A DNA stretch of 64,000 bases. Source: Incurvaria masculella (taxonomy: Eukaryota; Arthropoda; Insecta; Lepidoptera; Incurvariidae). The position numbers and the translations under genes are program-made. Position 1 is the stretch's first letter. Each line of letters begins with the position of its first letter. The notes beneath the pieces were generated by a model that worked only from the letters and a program-made list of their open reading frames with translations, was not told the DNA's origin and made no database searches. The stretch spans positions 19,158,001 through 19,222,000 of the forward strand of contig OX335655.1 of NCBI GenBank assembly GCA_946894095.1. The letters run 5' to 3'. This document shows, piece by piece, positions 63,553-64,000 of the stretch.

Positions 63553-63555
63553 CTG

Positions 63556-64000
63556 CTTGGCGGCAACAATGTTTCACCAATGGGTCAATGCAAAAGGGGC
63601 GAACAATAGATGGCGCAACTGCATGGATATACGTTTACGACTATGGAAATAGGATGGCGCCGCTTTCGTACCTAGAACTTGCGAAAAAGCTAATAGATAG
63701 CGCTGTACAAGCATAGGATTTATTCATAGATGAATATTACAATTTTGTTTCAAAATTGGAAAATTTACAATTTTGAATCGATGCACACACTTTTTGATAA
63801 CCCATAAAATCAAACGACTTTTTAATAGATTTAAAGCAGTGAGCCTGATAGATACGCCATCTCTCGGTACAAACACTCTTTTTGTTGCGATTGGTTAAAT
63901 AGAAATTATCATCTTAGTTCAACGTTTATTGCAATAGAGGACCGTCTTGCTTAACACATAATGAATGAAATTTCCGTCACGATGGCGGTGGGCCATCTAC
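63556..64000. other. Intron sequence at right edge
   Basis: AT-rich; no exon could be supported. Confidence 0.5.

Overview
The window is animal nuclear DNA, almost certainly from a moth or butterfly (Lepidoptera). The evidence is GT-AG spliced exons with GC-rich third positions in AT-rich introns, an insect-type unconventional myosin, and many diverged short repeats of kinds common in lepidopteran genomes: a short family whose ends carry GGTTCCGTACC next to a CCGGCCAAGTGCGAGTCGG end, LINE 3' tails, a mariner relic and TTAA/hAT MITEs. No bacterial-style operon, rRNA gene, credible tRNA gene or CRISPR array was seen. || GENE. One gene dominates: the 3' two-thirds of an unconventional myosin XV (Drosophila Myo10A / vertebrate MYO15A type) on the minus strand from about 63,552 down to a stop at 5,746. 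I resolve 18 exons whose splice phases all join into one 1,803-residue open frame, plus one in-frame cassette exon (17,980-18,126). In protein order: a region of unassigned fold (exons 1-3), a long disordered Pro/Gly/Ser-rich segment (exons 4-6) with a triplicated IKGG motif, a first FERM-like region (exons 7-9), then after a 33-kb intron the second MyTH4 domain (exons 10-13) and the C-terminal FERM domain (exons 14-18). The motor, IQ and first MyTH4 lie beyond the right edge. || LAYOUT. 1-5,290: 3' flank, repeats only. 5,746-14,000: eight exons (MyTH4 end, FERM) with repeat-bearing introns. The last exon was tandemly duplicated; the copy nearer exon 17 is split by an insert, and a 15-bp minisatellite has grown out of its coding tail. 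14,000-20,400: intron with a mosaic of repeats, a cassette exon, a GC-rich island and an unidentified coding-like stretch. 20,666-53,651: the giant intron 9, holding a GC-rich exon of unknown identity on the same strand (43,060-43,734), a mariner relic split by a TTAA MITE, a hAT MITE, 5S-rRNA-headed SINEs and a decayed SLC17-like transporter fragment. 53,652-63,552: nine exons, densely packed, including one of 2.07 kb. || SINE FAMILY. The commonest repeat appears to be a SINE with a 5S-rRNA-like head and a poly(A) tail (about 15 copies or fragments). || Exon borders and phases were worked out by hand from the sequence. Repeat borders are approximate, and family names come from recalled protein or consensus similarity, not from searches.
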